Below, in pieces: positions 40,219 through 51,512 of a stretch of 64,000 nucleotides of DNA. The notes beneath the pieces are model-generated. The model did no database searches, was not told the origin of the DNA, and saw nothing but the letters and a program-made list of their open reading frames with translations. Both the position numbers and the translations under genes were made by a program. This DNA is from Certhia americana. Its lineage: Eukaryota; Chordata; Aves; Passeriformes; Certhiidae. Where the stretch lies: contig JAGMWU010000036.1 in the NCBI GenBank assembly GCA_018697195.1, positions 767,222-831,221 of the forward strand, given 5' to 3'. The first letter of the stretch is position 1, and every line of letters begins with the position of its first letter.

Positions 40219-40801
40219 TGCTGGTTTTGGCTGGGGTGGAGGTAACTGTCCTCAGAGTGGCTGATGTGGAGCTGTGTCTTGAATTTGTGCTAAACACAGG
40301 GTTAATAATACAGAGATGTTTTTGTTATTGCTGAATAATGGGGCTTACACAGGGCCAAGGCCTTTTCCTAAGGCCATGCTGGGGAAGAAGTTGGGGGTGC
40401 ATGGGAGGTCAGAAGGAGGCACAGTCAGGACAGGTGACTCAAACTGACCAAAGGGATATTCCAGACCACATGACATCATGCTCAGTATATAAAGGTGGAG
40501 GGAAGGAGGGGGAAGGGGGGCACATTTGGAGTGATGGTGCTTGTCTTCCCAAGTGGCTGTTCCATAGGATGGGGCCCTGCTCTCCTGGAGGTGTTGAATG
40601 CATGCTTATGGAAAGCAGTGAATTAATTCTGTTTTTCTTTGCTTGGGTGTGTGGCTTTTGGTTTCTCTATTGAACTGTCTTTATCTCAACCCATGAGTTC
40701 TCCAGCTTTTACCCTTCCAATTCTCTCTCTGATCCCACTGGTAGGGGAGTGAGTGAGTGGCTTCAAGGGGTTTGGCTGCTGACTGGGGTTAAACCAGGAC
40801 A
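40219..40801 (+). mobile_element. Solo LTR of an avian endogenous retrovirus
   Basis: This 583-bp element runs from TGCTGGTTTTGGCTGGGGTG to GGGGTTAAACCAGGACA. It holds a TATATAAA box at 40486-40493 and a pyrimidine-rich end (AACTGTCTTTATCTCAACCC) typical of an LTR widespread in songbirds that I associate with ERVL-type elements. The flanks TTGTG (40214-40218) and ATGTG (40802-40806) match at 4 of 5 bases, as expected of a 5-bp target duplication. No internal viral genes flank it, so it is a solo LTR. Confidence 0.85.
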
Positions 40802-42027
40802 ATGTGCCAGATGCCTTTTATTACTGTCTTGGGTGGAGTTAGGAACTGCTGGAAAAGCAGCCCAGGAAGTGCTGGAAAGCATGGTGCACCCTGCAGGTCC
40901 TGCCACAGCTGGAGCTGTAAGGGAGACTCCATGTGCTGTGTGTTCATTGCCAGCCCCCCTTGCCTCTCAGCACCAACCCCCAAGGCACAGCAAGAAAGCT
41001 GGGGGAACCTAGGCTCCTTCCTGAGTGCCTGAGCAATCTTTGCATCAGTGATGAATTTATCTAAAGACCAACACTGGGTTCTAGAGTCTTGGAAAATGAG
41101 GATGAGTAAGGGGGGAACATGAACACTGGAGGAGCTACTGCTGACTCCAGTGACCCATAGCCATGTCTTGGGACAAGGGTGCTGATTTGGAAAGGTCTGT
41201 GTTATGCTTTCATTCCTGGGAACAGCTCAGGGAATCAGAGCTCTAGTATGCAGCTGTCTCTGTCAGTCTTTTGACACTGGCCCATCCAAAAAGCCCCTGA
41301 ATCTGCTCGCTGAGCTTGCCAGCTCTGGCTCCTTGTGTGCTTCCTTCCTGAGGGTTGGTTGGAATGGGCATGGACAGAATGAATCTGTCATGATATCACT
41401 GCAGTGACAAGGATAATTTTGGTCACTACAGGTGCTGTCAAAGCTTGAAGGACCAGACACCCCCAACACAGCCAACACCAGAGGTTGACTGGCTGGCTGT
41501 ACATTGGCATCTCTGGTTGGGAGGTTCTTCTCTATTTTGGGGAGGAGCTGGCATCTGGGGAACCAGGGCTGTTTTTTCTAAGCTCTCAGGAGCCTGAGCA
41601 GTGGTTGCAGCAGGTCACTAATTCTAAGAGAATCATTCTGTCTGCAACTGAGGCAATGCTGCGTTAGTATACTCTGTGGCAGGGCCGGTGCCATGGTGTG
41701 CTGGGTCAGTCCTGGCTGGCCTGGAGTTTGGAGCAGACTGTTCAGTTATGGCTTTTGGAGGTTTAGTTCTCTGCATCCCTGGCTCTTTCCTGTGAAGGCC
41801 TTGTATGGGAAGAGTGGGAATCTGGAGGGTAGATGTCCAGGAGATCAGCCGCCTTGCACAATATTCCCAAAATAAGCTGCCACTGCTGTGGCATTTGTAT
41901 ATACCATGTTTTGTACTTACGGCTTCCTTCATCTTCCTGTCCACCCTGCTGAGGATGACCCTGGGGATATGGCAGCAGCCCAATCTCAGCCATTGGGCAC
42001 ACTGGAATACACTGAAGAGATACTGAA
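40802..42027. other. Intergenic region, no gene recognised
   Basis: Sequence between the solo LTR and the large CR1. Short open frames on both strands carry no recognisable domain. Confidence 0.6.
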
Positions 42028-43530
42028 CTACAGAATCACAGAATCAGTTAGGTTGGAAAGACCTCTGAGATCATTGAGTCCAACCTGTGAACACCATCAT
42101 GTCAACTGGATTGTGGCACTGAGTGCCTTACACACCTCCAGAGTCAGTGACCCTGTATCACCTCTCTGGGCTGGTTGCCTGGGAGCAGAGCCTGACCCCC
42201 CACCTGGCTACACCCTCCTGTCAGGAAGTTGTAGAGGGCAAGGTCTCCTCTCAGCCTCCTTTTCTCCAGGCCAAGCCCTGCCAGATCCCTCAGCTGTTTC
42301 TCACAGGACATGTGCTCTAGACCCATCACCAGCTTTGTTGCTCTTCTCTGGACCTGCTCCAGCTCCTCAATGTCCTTTCTGAATTTAGGTACCCAGAATT
42401 GGACACAGCACTTGAGGTGTGGCCTCCCAGTGCCCAGTACACGGGGAGAATCACTTCCCTGGTCCTCCTGGCCGCACTGTTCCAGATACAGGCCAGGATG
42501 TCATTGGCTTTCTTGGCCACCTTAGCCTTCTTGGGCACATGCTGGCTCACATTCAGCTGCTGTCGACCAGCACCCCCATGTCCTATGCCACTGGGCCACT
42601 TTACAGCCACTCTGCCCCAGCCTGTAGTGCTGCATGTGGTTATTGTGGCCAAGGTGCAGGACCCAGCCCTTGGTCTTGTTGAACCTCATGCCAGTGATCT
42701 CAGCCCATTTATCCAGCCTGTCCAGGTCCCTCTGCAGGGCCTTCCTACCCTCCAGCAGATAAACACTCTGACCCAACTTGGTGTTGTCCATGAATTTACT
42801 GAGGTTACACTTGATCACCTCATCTGGATCATCAGTAAATATATTAAACAGGACTGGGCCCAACACTCATCCGTGGGGATCATCCATCCATTAGAGACTG
42901 GCCATCATGGATGCAGCACCATTCACCACCACTTTCTGGGCTCAGCTATCTGCCAGTTCATCTTCCCCCAGTGAAGATGTACCTGTCCAAGCTGTGGGCT
43001 GCCAGCTTTTCCAGGAGTGTGCCATGGGAGATTGGTGAAGGCAGCCCTGGAAGAAGGTGACAGCATCCACTGATAGGTGTCAGAAGATGCCTTCTCATGG
43101 GAGCAAAAAGGTCGTGTTCAAGTCCCTCCTCTCCACATCACCTCACCTGCCTTGTACATGACAAGTTTCTATAGCTCCTGGGGACTGGGATGGCATCTGA
43201 ACTGAGGACAAGGTAGTAGTGCATGGGAAGCAGAGGACCAGCAGTGAGGAGCACTTGGCCAAAATAGGATCTCTGTGTCAAAGGCTTTGCTGAAGTCCAG
43301 GTAGACACCTACAGCCTTCCCCTCATTCCATAGATGTCATAAAAGGAGACAAGGTTGGTAAAGCAGGACTTACCCTTCCTAAACCTCTGATGGCTGGGTC
43401 TGATTCCTTGGTGGTCCTGTGTGTGCTGTGATATGTTGTATGTGTGATAGCACTCAAGATGATTTGCTCAAGATGGTAAGGCTAGCAGGCCTGTCATTTT
43501 CCAGATCCTCTTTCCAGCTCTTCTTCCCAG
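42028..43530 (-). mobile_element. CR1 LINE, 3' half including a decayed reverse-transcriptase region, interrupted by a 239-bp insert
   Basis: The element runs antisense from the tail complement (ACAGAATCACAGAATCAGTT) through the 3' UTR into the end of ORF2. The - strand frame at 42522-42866 shows LGPVLFNIF, a [14 protein letters not shown] segment and DTKLG-like text of a CR1 reverse transcriptase. The expected catalytic DD pair after KF is altered to MDN, so the copy is dead. CR1 text resumes at 43271 (GTCAAAGGCTTTGCTGAAGT) after an unrelated 239-bp block at 43032-43270. The 5' boundary near 43530 is approximate. Confidence 0.9.
43032..43270 (+). repeat. 239-bp duplicated segment, copy 1 (inserted in CR1)
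   Basis: This block, from TTGGTGAAGGCAGCCCTGGA to TTGGCCAAAATAGGAT, recurs at 47211-47449 in the same orientation with the same length and six mismatches, all transitions (97.5% identical). CR1 sequence flanks it on both sides, so this copy arrived by insertion. I see no poly(A), terminal inverted repeat or target-site duplication. A tRNA B-box-like GTTCAAGTCC lies at 43116-43125. Confidence 0.9.
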
Positions 43531-46500
43531 CCCAGCTGCCTGGAGTAAGTGCCCAAGAAGAGCTTGGTCCTGCCAGATATCCACTGTCAAACCTGCCTTC
43601 AACCCCTTATCCGTCTGCCAGCTTATGTTTTGGCCGTCTCACATTTCCTTCTGTGTTTTTGCAGATGCATTACAGGACTGGAAGCTTCTGGGCAGCCACA
43701 GGCACTGTAGGAGGAAGCTCAGGCTGGGCAGGGGTGGTAAAGGGTCTTTGTGCCTGCTGGGAGCCTTTGAGCCCTCGGTGCTAGGTGCCCTCAGTCCTTG
43801 GGATGCTTGCACTGAGGCACAGTTTGCTGAATGCAGCTAGGTGCTCCAGCACGCAGATACCTGGCCAGAATCACAGGACAACTTAAGGCTCCACACAGGC
43901 AGCTTGACCCTGGGACTTTTCCATTACCCCCTTGGGGCAGCAGCTGTGATTTTACAGTGTGGGTGGAAATGTCTCCTGAGTCAGGCTGGACACTGGAATG
44001 AATCCCTGGCTGTGTACTGCAACAGGGGCTGGACAGACCTCAGCTCATGGCAGAGAACCTAGTGGCTGTGGGCCAAGAGCTTGTGTGTGTGCACTGTGAC
44101 CCTGAGACACAGTGGCAGAGATAGATGGGCTGTCTGAACCCAGCTCTTCAGGGGGTCATGGTTACTCCACTGCTTGCTCATGGAGCTAGTTGGGGAGTGT
44201 GGAGAAGATGGGCAGCAAGCCCCTGCCTGTCCAAGGGTACTTGAAAGGACCCCGCAGAAGGAGAGGTTTGTCCCTGGCCATACATGGGAAATGTGAATTT
44301 TGAGGACACTCCTTGGTGACATAGCTCTGCAGCATGATCCCAGCCATGTCCTGGCATGGATGCTGGGTAGGGTAAGTACAACTCCAATATAGTGAATGGT
44401 GAGGAGGAGCTGGCACACTGCGATCACAAGCTTTTCTTGATGCCATCTGGGATCCCCAGTATCTGATGATCCCAGGCAGGACACAGTTTTTACTGTCACC
44501 ATAACCCCACTGACTTCTCTCCCACACTGCTCCCAAAACATCTCCTGGTGTGCCAGCTCTGGTGTGTGCCAGCTCTGGTGTGTGCCAGCTGCTACCGTGT
44601 GGCTGTCTCAGCACACGCAGCTCTGACCTGCTGGGGATGCATGAGTGGCATCTTGGCCTGGCAGCAGCTGCAGAGTGTCTGGTGCCAAACGGCTCCAAGC
44701 AGACCTGTCCTGATGCAGGTTGGCATGCCAAGGGGCAGGATTTGCTGCCATTGTGCCTCCTGTCCTCAGCTGTCAGTCTCCTGAAGAGCAGCCTGTGTCC
44801 CTTCCTTGTCACATGATGTCCCTGGAGAGGAGGGGCCTGGTTTTAACCTGCATCGAAAACTGTGATGTGCCTCAGAAAAGCCTGTCCACCCTGCTTGTGC
44901 TGCTTCATCGAGTGATTCTAACATGAGCAGGAGGCCTCAGCTGAGTCCCAAAACTCTGCCAGGGAGTGTCACCAAGCCCAGGAACATCCCTGGTTCCAGA
45001 GGGGATGAGTTGATTTCTGTGGTGACCCGCTGGCCTGCATCCCAGGAGCGCCTAGCCAAGCAGGGCTGGGGCAAGGGGGCCCAGCAGCATTTTCCCTATT
45101 TCTCCAAGTTGTTATTTCAGCTGCTGGAGCCTTGGCAGGGCTGATAAACACCCTGCAGGTGGTGTTTGCAAGTACCTTCTCCAGAAACACCCCAGTGCCC
45201 TGGCTTGGGGTTCCCTTGCTGCCTGCCCCCTGCCCTCACACCTCTTGCCCAGGCCCCCGGGACAGGCACTGCATACACGGACCCTTGTACTTGCCTCCCT
45301 CTTGACCCACCAGTTAACAGAGGCTGCTTTTCAGCTGGCGTAGGAGCCGGCGGCAGGGTTCAGCCTCAGCCATCGTGCTCCAGTCCTCCAGGGCTGCTGC
45401 TTAACCTGGAGAGGCATTGGGTTATTTGTGTTGCTTTTGGCAGGGACACCCAGGCCCTCCAAAATGCATGGAAGTGTAGGGCATTGGCCAGCCTCTGCTG
45501 TTTATGTTGGACCCACCATGCTGGGAATTCATTCAATTCAGCTGCTAATTGCTTCAGAAGTGTAGGGCTGTGTCAAATGGATGCATGATTGGGACAGCAA
45601 GCATTGCTGGGGCAGGAAGGCTGTACCCATGCTGTTTTGCTCAGTGCTCTCAGGACTTTGGTATCTCACCTCTCCTGGCTGCATCAGCCCCAGTGAATCT
45701 TCAGGGAGTGGAGGTGTTTTGGGTGTGACCCTGTTTTTCAGAAGCCTCAGTATGGAGATGTGATGCTCTGTGTCCAGGGGGAGAGAGAGCAAAACCCTTC
45801 CCTGCTGCACATCATCTTTTCTAGGATAGAGAGGGGTAACTGGTGGGCAGGAGGCTTTCCCAGCCCCAAATCCTCATACTAAGCCCTATTGGTTTTTCCT
45901 GCATTGGCTCACCCAGGTTTGCTCTCGTGCTTGTTTATAAGTCCCACAGTGCTCTGACTGGTGGGAATGGAGGATTTTGCCCCACGGAAGGGCTTCTTCC
46001 TTGCTCAAGCATGAGCTGACCTCTTACATTCCTGGTCTTCCACTGTACCTGGTCCCTGCCATAGCTTTAGTTCTGGGGTGGTGGTAGAGTTCACTCACCT
46101 TGGTATGAGCACAGCTGAGGGCAAGCAGGAGTGGAAAGGCCTTGAAAGCACCACTCTGTGTGTTGTACAGAGTGTTTCTGGGATCTCCAGACATGCTAGC
46201 ACCCACACCCTGGATGCTGGTTGTGGGCTGCTGAGGGTTTACCTTTGCAGGCTGGACACACCATCATTCCCCTTTGAGCAGGTCAGCTTCATCACTGTTT
46301 CCTGTAGCATCAGCTGCCCATCCAGGTGGGAAGGGATGTCCTTTCCCAGAGCTGGGTAGTATCTAGGGCAGGAGGAGGTGCTACCAGGTGCTATCCTGAC
46401 CTTGGGAAGAGGCCACCAACCCTACCATCATCTTTCATGCAGTCATGACCATCCTGTTGACCCACGGCATGTTGACCCCAGGGCAATGTGCAGGGAGAGG

Positions 46501-47210
46501 GCTCTGTGCCAGGTCAAGGACTGAAAACCCCAGGCAGATTCAAGTCTCTGGGGTGGACTTGGTCCTCATGCCTCTGAGATTTAGCATTGACTGTTTCTTT
46601 GAGCCTCTGTGGGCTAAACCAGGATGCCTGTCCTGTGGCTTCATCCCTGCTGGATACTCAGCTCTGCCTGGCCTGCTGCCTTGCTGGCCTGCATCCTGCC
46701 ATCCTGCCCGTGCCCTCTCCCACCCTTCTCTCCCTGCCCCTGCTTTCCTTTAAAAGTCCAAACACCTATTGTCCAAACGGGGATTAAGCACCATCTGTAC
46801 AAACTTTGAGGCCATTTTCAGTGACTGGAAGGAAACAGATGACTCAGAGAGGCATTGCGACACAGATCAGCAGAGACCCTGGCTGAGCCAGAGGATCTCA
46901 GTGGAGCAGCCCTATTAACCCAGGCACCTCCCGGCAGTCTTTTGAGGCTCATGGCAAAGCAGCCAGAAGCAGTTTTCAGAGGGCTGTGGGATCCCCCCCC
47001 CCGATTTGTGAGCTGTTTCCAAACAGCCATCCCTCATGGCACAGCTGTAGTCCATCTGGTCGTACTGTTGCTCCTGAGATTTGGCGTGGTGCTGGTGAGA
47101 AGGTGATGCAATATGTGGGCTTCGTGGCAGAACACTCAGGCCAGGAGGTACATGGTTAGTGTGGGACCTCTTAAGACTTTAATGCTTTTCCTCAAAACAG
47201 TGACCAAAGG
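43531..47210. other. Intergenic region, no gene recognised
   Basis: The stretch is relatively GC-rich and carries many chance open frames, including a 208-residue one on the - strand at 44186-44812. None shows a known domain or conserved motif. It contains a 16-bp x ~3 tandem repeat near 44545 and a C10 run at 46993-47002. Confidence 0.6.
44545..44590 (+). repeat. Short tandem repeat, 16-bp unit, about three copies
   Basis: The unit TCTGGTGTGTGCCAGC is repeated head to tail almost three times. Confidence 0.8.
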
Positions 47211-47449
47211 TTGGTGAAGGCAGCCCTGGAAGAAGGTGACAGCATCCACTGATAGGTGTCAGAAGATGCCTTCTCATGGAAGCAAAAAGGTCGTGTTCAA
47301 GTCCCTTCTCTCCACATCACTTCACCTGCCTTGTACATGACAAGTTTTTATAGCTCCTGGGGACTGGGATGGCATCCAAACTGAGGACAAGGTAGTAGTG
47401 CATGGGAAGCAGAGGACCAGCAGTGAGGAGCACTTGGCCAAAATAGGAT
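47211..47449 (+). repeat. 239-bp duplicated segment, copy 2
   Basis: It matches 43032-43270 over its whole length without an indel. The flanks are unrelated to CR1 and to the flanks of copy 1. At one site copy 1 has TG where copy 2 has CA, as expected if an ancestral CpG decayed differently in each. It may be the donor of copy 1, or both may belong to an unlisted dispersed repeat. Confidence 0.9.
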
Positions 47450-50112
47450 ATCCATCCGGATGTTTTGCAGGCAAAAGCAAAACCCTGCTTTAGCAGGGTC
47501 CAACAAAAACCCCCTTTGATCCTCTGTCCTGAAGGAAGTTAGGGGAAACAAAACAGATTATGGTTGGGAAGACTGAGTGGATTAGATGTTTTGAAGGATT
47601 TGAGATGATTTAAGTGATCCCATGGTTACAGGAGGTAGATCTGGGTCCTGAGGAGTGCAGGCATGACTAAATTCAAGGATCTGAATAGGGATCCCTGGGT
47701 GATGGATGTGAGGATGAGGAGTGAAGTGCTCTTGTTTTTTGTTTGTAGGGAAACTGTAGCTTGCAACTTTTTCTTTGCTTGCTGTGTTTGTTGTTCTCCA
47801 GCTCCACCATGTCTTGTTTCTGGCTTGCCCAGTCTCTGCTGATTTGCAGGATGTGATGCTGGAGTATCTTTGAGCTCAGATCCAACAGCAGGGATGAGGC
47901 AGGCCTGGACTTTGGGTGATGGCAGTGGTGTGGGAGGAGCATCAGGAAAATGCTCCTCATTTGGGAGTGTTTTGCTCAGCTCCTGTTCATGGTGCTGTCC
48001 ATGCTTACTGCATTGGGATGGGAAACCGGTGTAAGATATGCTGGGGGTGTGCATGTACCTGAATCTTGTATCCTGTGCACAGCTCAGTGCCTTCACATCC
48101 TGAGAGGTGATGGTTGGGGCAAGAAATAAGTAGGTCTCAACAAGGAGCTGTGATTAAGACAGCTTTACACTAGTGAGGACTAGACTGATACAGTAGGGCC
48201 AGAAGTTGGTAAAATTATTAGGCAGAGTGAAATGATCTGAAGACAGTGCTAAAGCAAGTAAGATTTTGCTTGGCTTAACACACAAAACACAACAGAAGAA
48301 AAGGAGAAGAAAGAATTTCCCCTGTGAAAGTCTCAGCTGGTTCAATTTCCAGTGACAGTCAAAGAGTTAAAGTGATATGTTGGGAGTTATGAGTGTTTAT
48401 CTAAAAGAAAAGTGGCAGGTGAAAGGGATAAAATAACACAGTTTGTAAAGCAATGCAATATGTTTGAATTATCCAAGGATCAGAGTAGGAATTTGGAAGG
48501 TAATATTGGATAGAAGGAAATGAGAGATGGAGACAGAAATAGGATGGGGCAAAACCAGCTTGAGGTGGCTTTCCCGTTGGTTACTGTAAAGGAGAAAGAA
48601 GGGGTTGGTATCATTAGGACCATTGTGAATTTGTCTATTAGAGGGGCTTTTTATTATACCTTTAGAGTCAAGCTCAGGGCCTCTGATGTATCAGGATGCA
48701 GAACAGACCCTTCTGAGCTGGGTTTGGCTGGAAAAACAAGTGCAGAGTCTGTTACTGTGCTCAGAACGCCCCTGAACAGCCCTTGTTCCCAGGTGACCTG
48801 TGGAACACCCAGTGATTGAGTGCTGCATCCTTTGCTTCCTCAGTGTGCTGTGAGTGCTCAGCTTCATGGCAGAATTGGGTTCCCCCCAAATCTCTGGTGG
48901 GCTGAGCACTTCTTCAGCAGTGATGAAACAACTGCCCTCCATCTGCCCAACAAGGTGCTTCTGCTCTTGCCTGCATAGCACTAGGAGGTTTTCTTCGTGG
49001 GGAAGCATGGGGATGAAAGGATCTTGGCACCACGGGAAGATGCACTGGTTGCAGCTGGGAAACTGCTCTGCTAGGAGAGCTTGGTCACTTCCAAAGGGCT
49101 GCACTTAAACTATGGCAGAGCCAGGCAGGAAGATTTAAAATAGATGTGTCCCACTGCCCTCACTCTTAATTGGCTTCTACAACCCTGTCTTCACCTGCTC
49201 TCCAGGCACCATCCCCAGCAGCCCAAAGATCAACTTTTCTTGGGCTAATTGCTTTGTTCTGGGATGTTTCCAGCTCATGCTGGCTGAGAAACTCAGAGAG
49301 TGCTTGGGGAAGTGGCAACACCTCCACCATTGCCTCTGCAAAGGGGCCTTCTGCCTGGACAGCTCTGAAATGTTTGTTTGCCTCCTCAGTGACATCTTCA
49401 TCCTCACCTCTGCTTCCCTAAATGGTATGTTCCTCTAGCATCTTCATCTGACAAAGCCCTTGGATTGCAGCTCTCTCACAGCTGTGATGTTGGAAGGTAC
49501 TTTCCCATTCCATGAGTGCCTTCTCTCGTCATGGTGTCAGTGCCTTTGGCATTCACCAAAGAGACCAGGACTGTGTTCTAACCTTTGTGGGGTTTACAGG
49601 TACAGTGATAGACACCAGCTTTCTCTAACCAAGAGAAGATGAAGGAAAAAAATCTAAGGCTGATGTGTAATTGATGCCTTGACTTCCTGCAGGCTCCCCA
49701 TAGCAGGGACTCCAAGGTCACCATAATCCCAGTGGCATTTCTTATCAGCCTGACATTTCTTAGCTGTGTCACATAGAAAATTGAGATGACAAAGTGGCTT
49801 TATTGAGAAAAATGTCACAAAGGAATGATTTAATTTGCATCTAAGTCAGCTCTGAGGTCCTCCCATTCTTGATAGAAATTAAATGGTTGCATATTTTTCA
49901 TCTGGCCAGGTAGCAGAGTACTCACCTCAGGTCAGGTCCCAGATGAGTTATCTGCAGGGCTTCCGCTGCTGCTTCTTCACTTTGGTTGTTCTGCCTTTCC
50001 CCATGGTCATCTCAAGTTCATTTTTCTTCACAGCATCCTGGAGGTCAGGTCTGTCCCACTCCTCCCTTGTGGTCCCAGACCCTTTGAGAGTGTCATTGTT
50101 CTGCAGTGATTG
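47450..50112. other. Intergenic region, no gene recognised
   Basis: Mixed-composition noncoding sequence with an AT-richer part at 48150-48660. I recognise no repeat or RNA. The frames at 47626-48096 and 48691-49104 have no domain. Confidence 0.6.
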
Positions 50113-50277
50113 TCCAGAGAAGCTGTGGCTGTCCCATCCCTGGAAATATTCAAGGCCAAGTTGGATGGGGCTTGGAGCAACCTGGTCTAGTGGAAGGTAT
50201 CCAAGTCCATGGCAGGGGATGAAACTGGATGAGCTTTAAGGTCCCTTCCAGCCCAAACAACACTGATTCTGTGATCT
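50113..50277 (+). mobile_element. CR1 LINE 3' fragment (sense)
   Basis: CCAGAGAAGCTGTGGCTGTC, TTGGATGGGGCTTGGAGCAA, CCTGGTCTAGTGGAAGGTAT and a GATTCTGTGATC tail follow the CR1 3' end. It is one of the better preserved short copies here. Confidence 0.92.
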
Positions 50278-51408
50278 TTGTGGTGTCCTTTAAAGTGGTT
50301 GCAGGCACACCATTACTTTGTATTTGCCTCAATGGAGGTTGCCTGTTCAAGATCTGTTATCCCTGGTAATTCTGAGATGCGACATGAATACCGATGTTCC
50401 TTTTTATTTTCCCCCCAGAATTCCATGTTTTTTCACTGTTCAAATTGAGCTACATAGTAACCACAGTGCCTAGACTCTCTGCACTGCTCTGAACATATTC
50501 TGTATTTTTGTGGTCTTTCTTTGACATCTTGTTTTACAGCCAAGTTTGAAGGCCTCTATAACCCTGCTACATTAAATTTTCTGCACAACTTCCTTCCTGG
50601 ACAGTAGCTCAACAAGCAATTCTGCAGTACAACAGGATGCCTGGACTGTTTTTTCAGAAGCAGCCTGAAACTCACTTTTGAAAATTCTAATTCTTGGGTT
50701 CAAGAGCTATTTGCTGATAAACTTCTACACACCATCTTCCTCTGCTTCAGAAAAGTGGAGGCTTTGAGGCTATAAATTTGATGCTGTCAGGTGCTGCTCT
50801 CCTGGGTGTCTTTGGTGGAAGCTGTAGATATGAGGGAAGATGCAGCAGCACTTCTGGTTCCTACATCCTTTCCTGGCTGCAGCAATTTTTCTGACAGTTC
50901 CTTGACATATGGTAGGGTCATGCATCTCTTGTTTCTTAACCAGCAAAACAATGACGTACATGCAGGTACTTGAAATCATCTTGCAGACCAAAGGATGGGA
51001 GCTGGAGAAGCTGATGGCTGCTCAGATTATGCTGTAGGGAAGAAGTCACAGTCCATTGAGCTCTGACTTGGTGAGCAAGCAGCAGGTACATAAGTTCTGG
51101 CAGTGGTTTATGTATCTGTGAGGTCACCTATGGGCACCTGGGGATGATAAGATAGGTGAGAGGTGACCAGCCATCATAGTTTCAGTTCATATGCTACAGA
51201 ATAGTCACCGTGAAGACAGATTAGCTACCTGCTGGTTGCCTACTTTGCCACCCTGCATGATAGTCTTCCTTTGGAAAGGGCTTGAAGTAGTGGTGAGACT
51301 TTCTCATGGACTGATTTTGGCTACCCCCAGCTCAGGAGACAGACACCAGACAGGCCATTGCATTTTCCCACCTCTTAATAAAAGGCTTAATAAAAGCCTT
51401 GCTGTAAT

Positions 51409-51512
51409 AGCTTCACAACCCTCTGGGTAAAGAATTTCTTCCTATCATCCAATCAAATCTCACCTCTTTTAGTATAAAATTGTTTCCCATGATCCCATCA
51501 CTATCTGCCCAT
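51409..51512 (-). mobile_element. CR1 LINE fragment (antisense)
   Basis: CTGGGTAAAGAATTTCTTCC, followed by CACCTCTTTTAGTATAAAAT and CATCACTATCTGCCCATGTA, follows an internal part of the antisense CR1 3' region. There is no tail, so it is an internal remnant. Confidence 0.7.

Noticed and set aside
42399..42974. 191-residue open frame on the + strand
   Set aside because: It is antisense to the CR1 reverse-transcriptase region; the meaningful reading is the decayed CR1 ORF2 on the - strand.
43116..43125. B-box-like GTTCAAGTCC suggesting a tRNA-derived SINE
   Set aside because: There is no convincing A box upstream, no tRNA fold and no poly(A) or tail repeat, so a SINE call is not supported.
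44186..44812. 208-residue open frame on the - strand
   Set aside because: It has no recognisable domain, signal peptide or homologue, overlaps a tandem repeat, and lies in a GC-richer stretch where stops are rarer. I treat it as chance unless RNA supports it.
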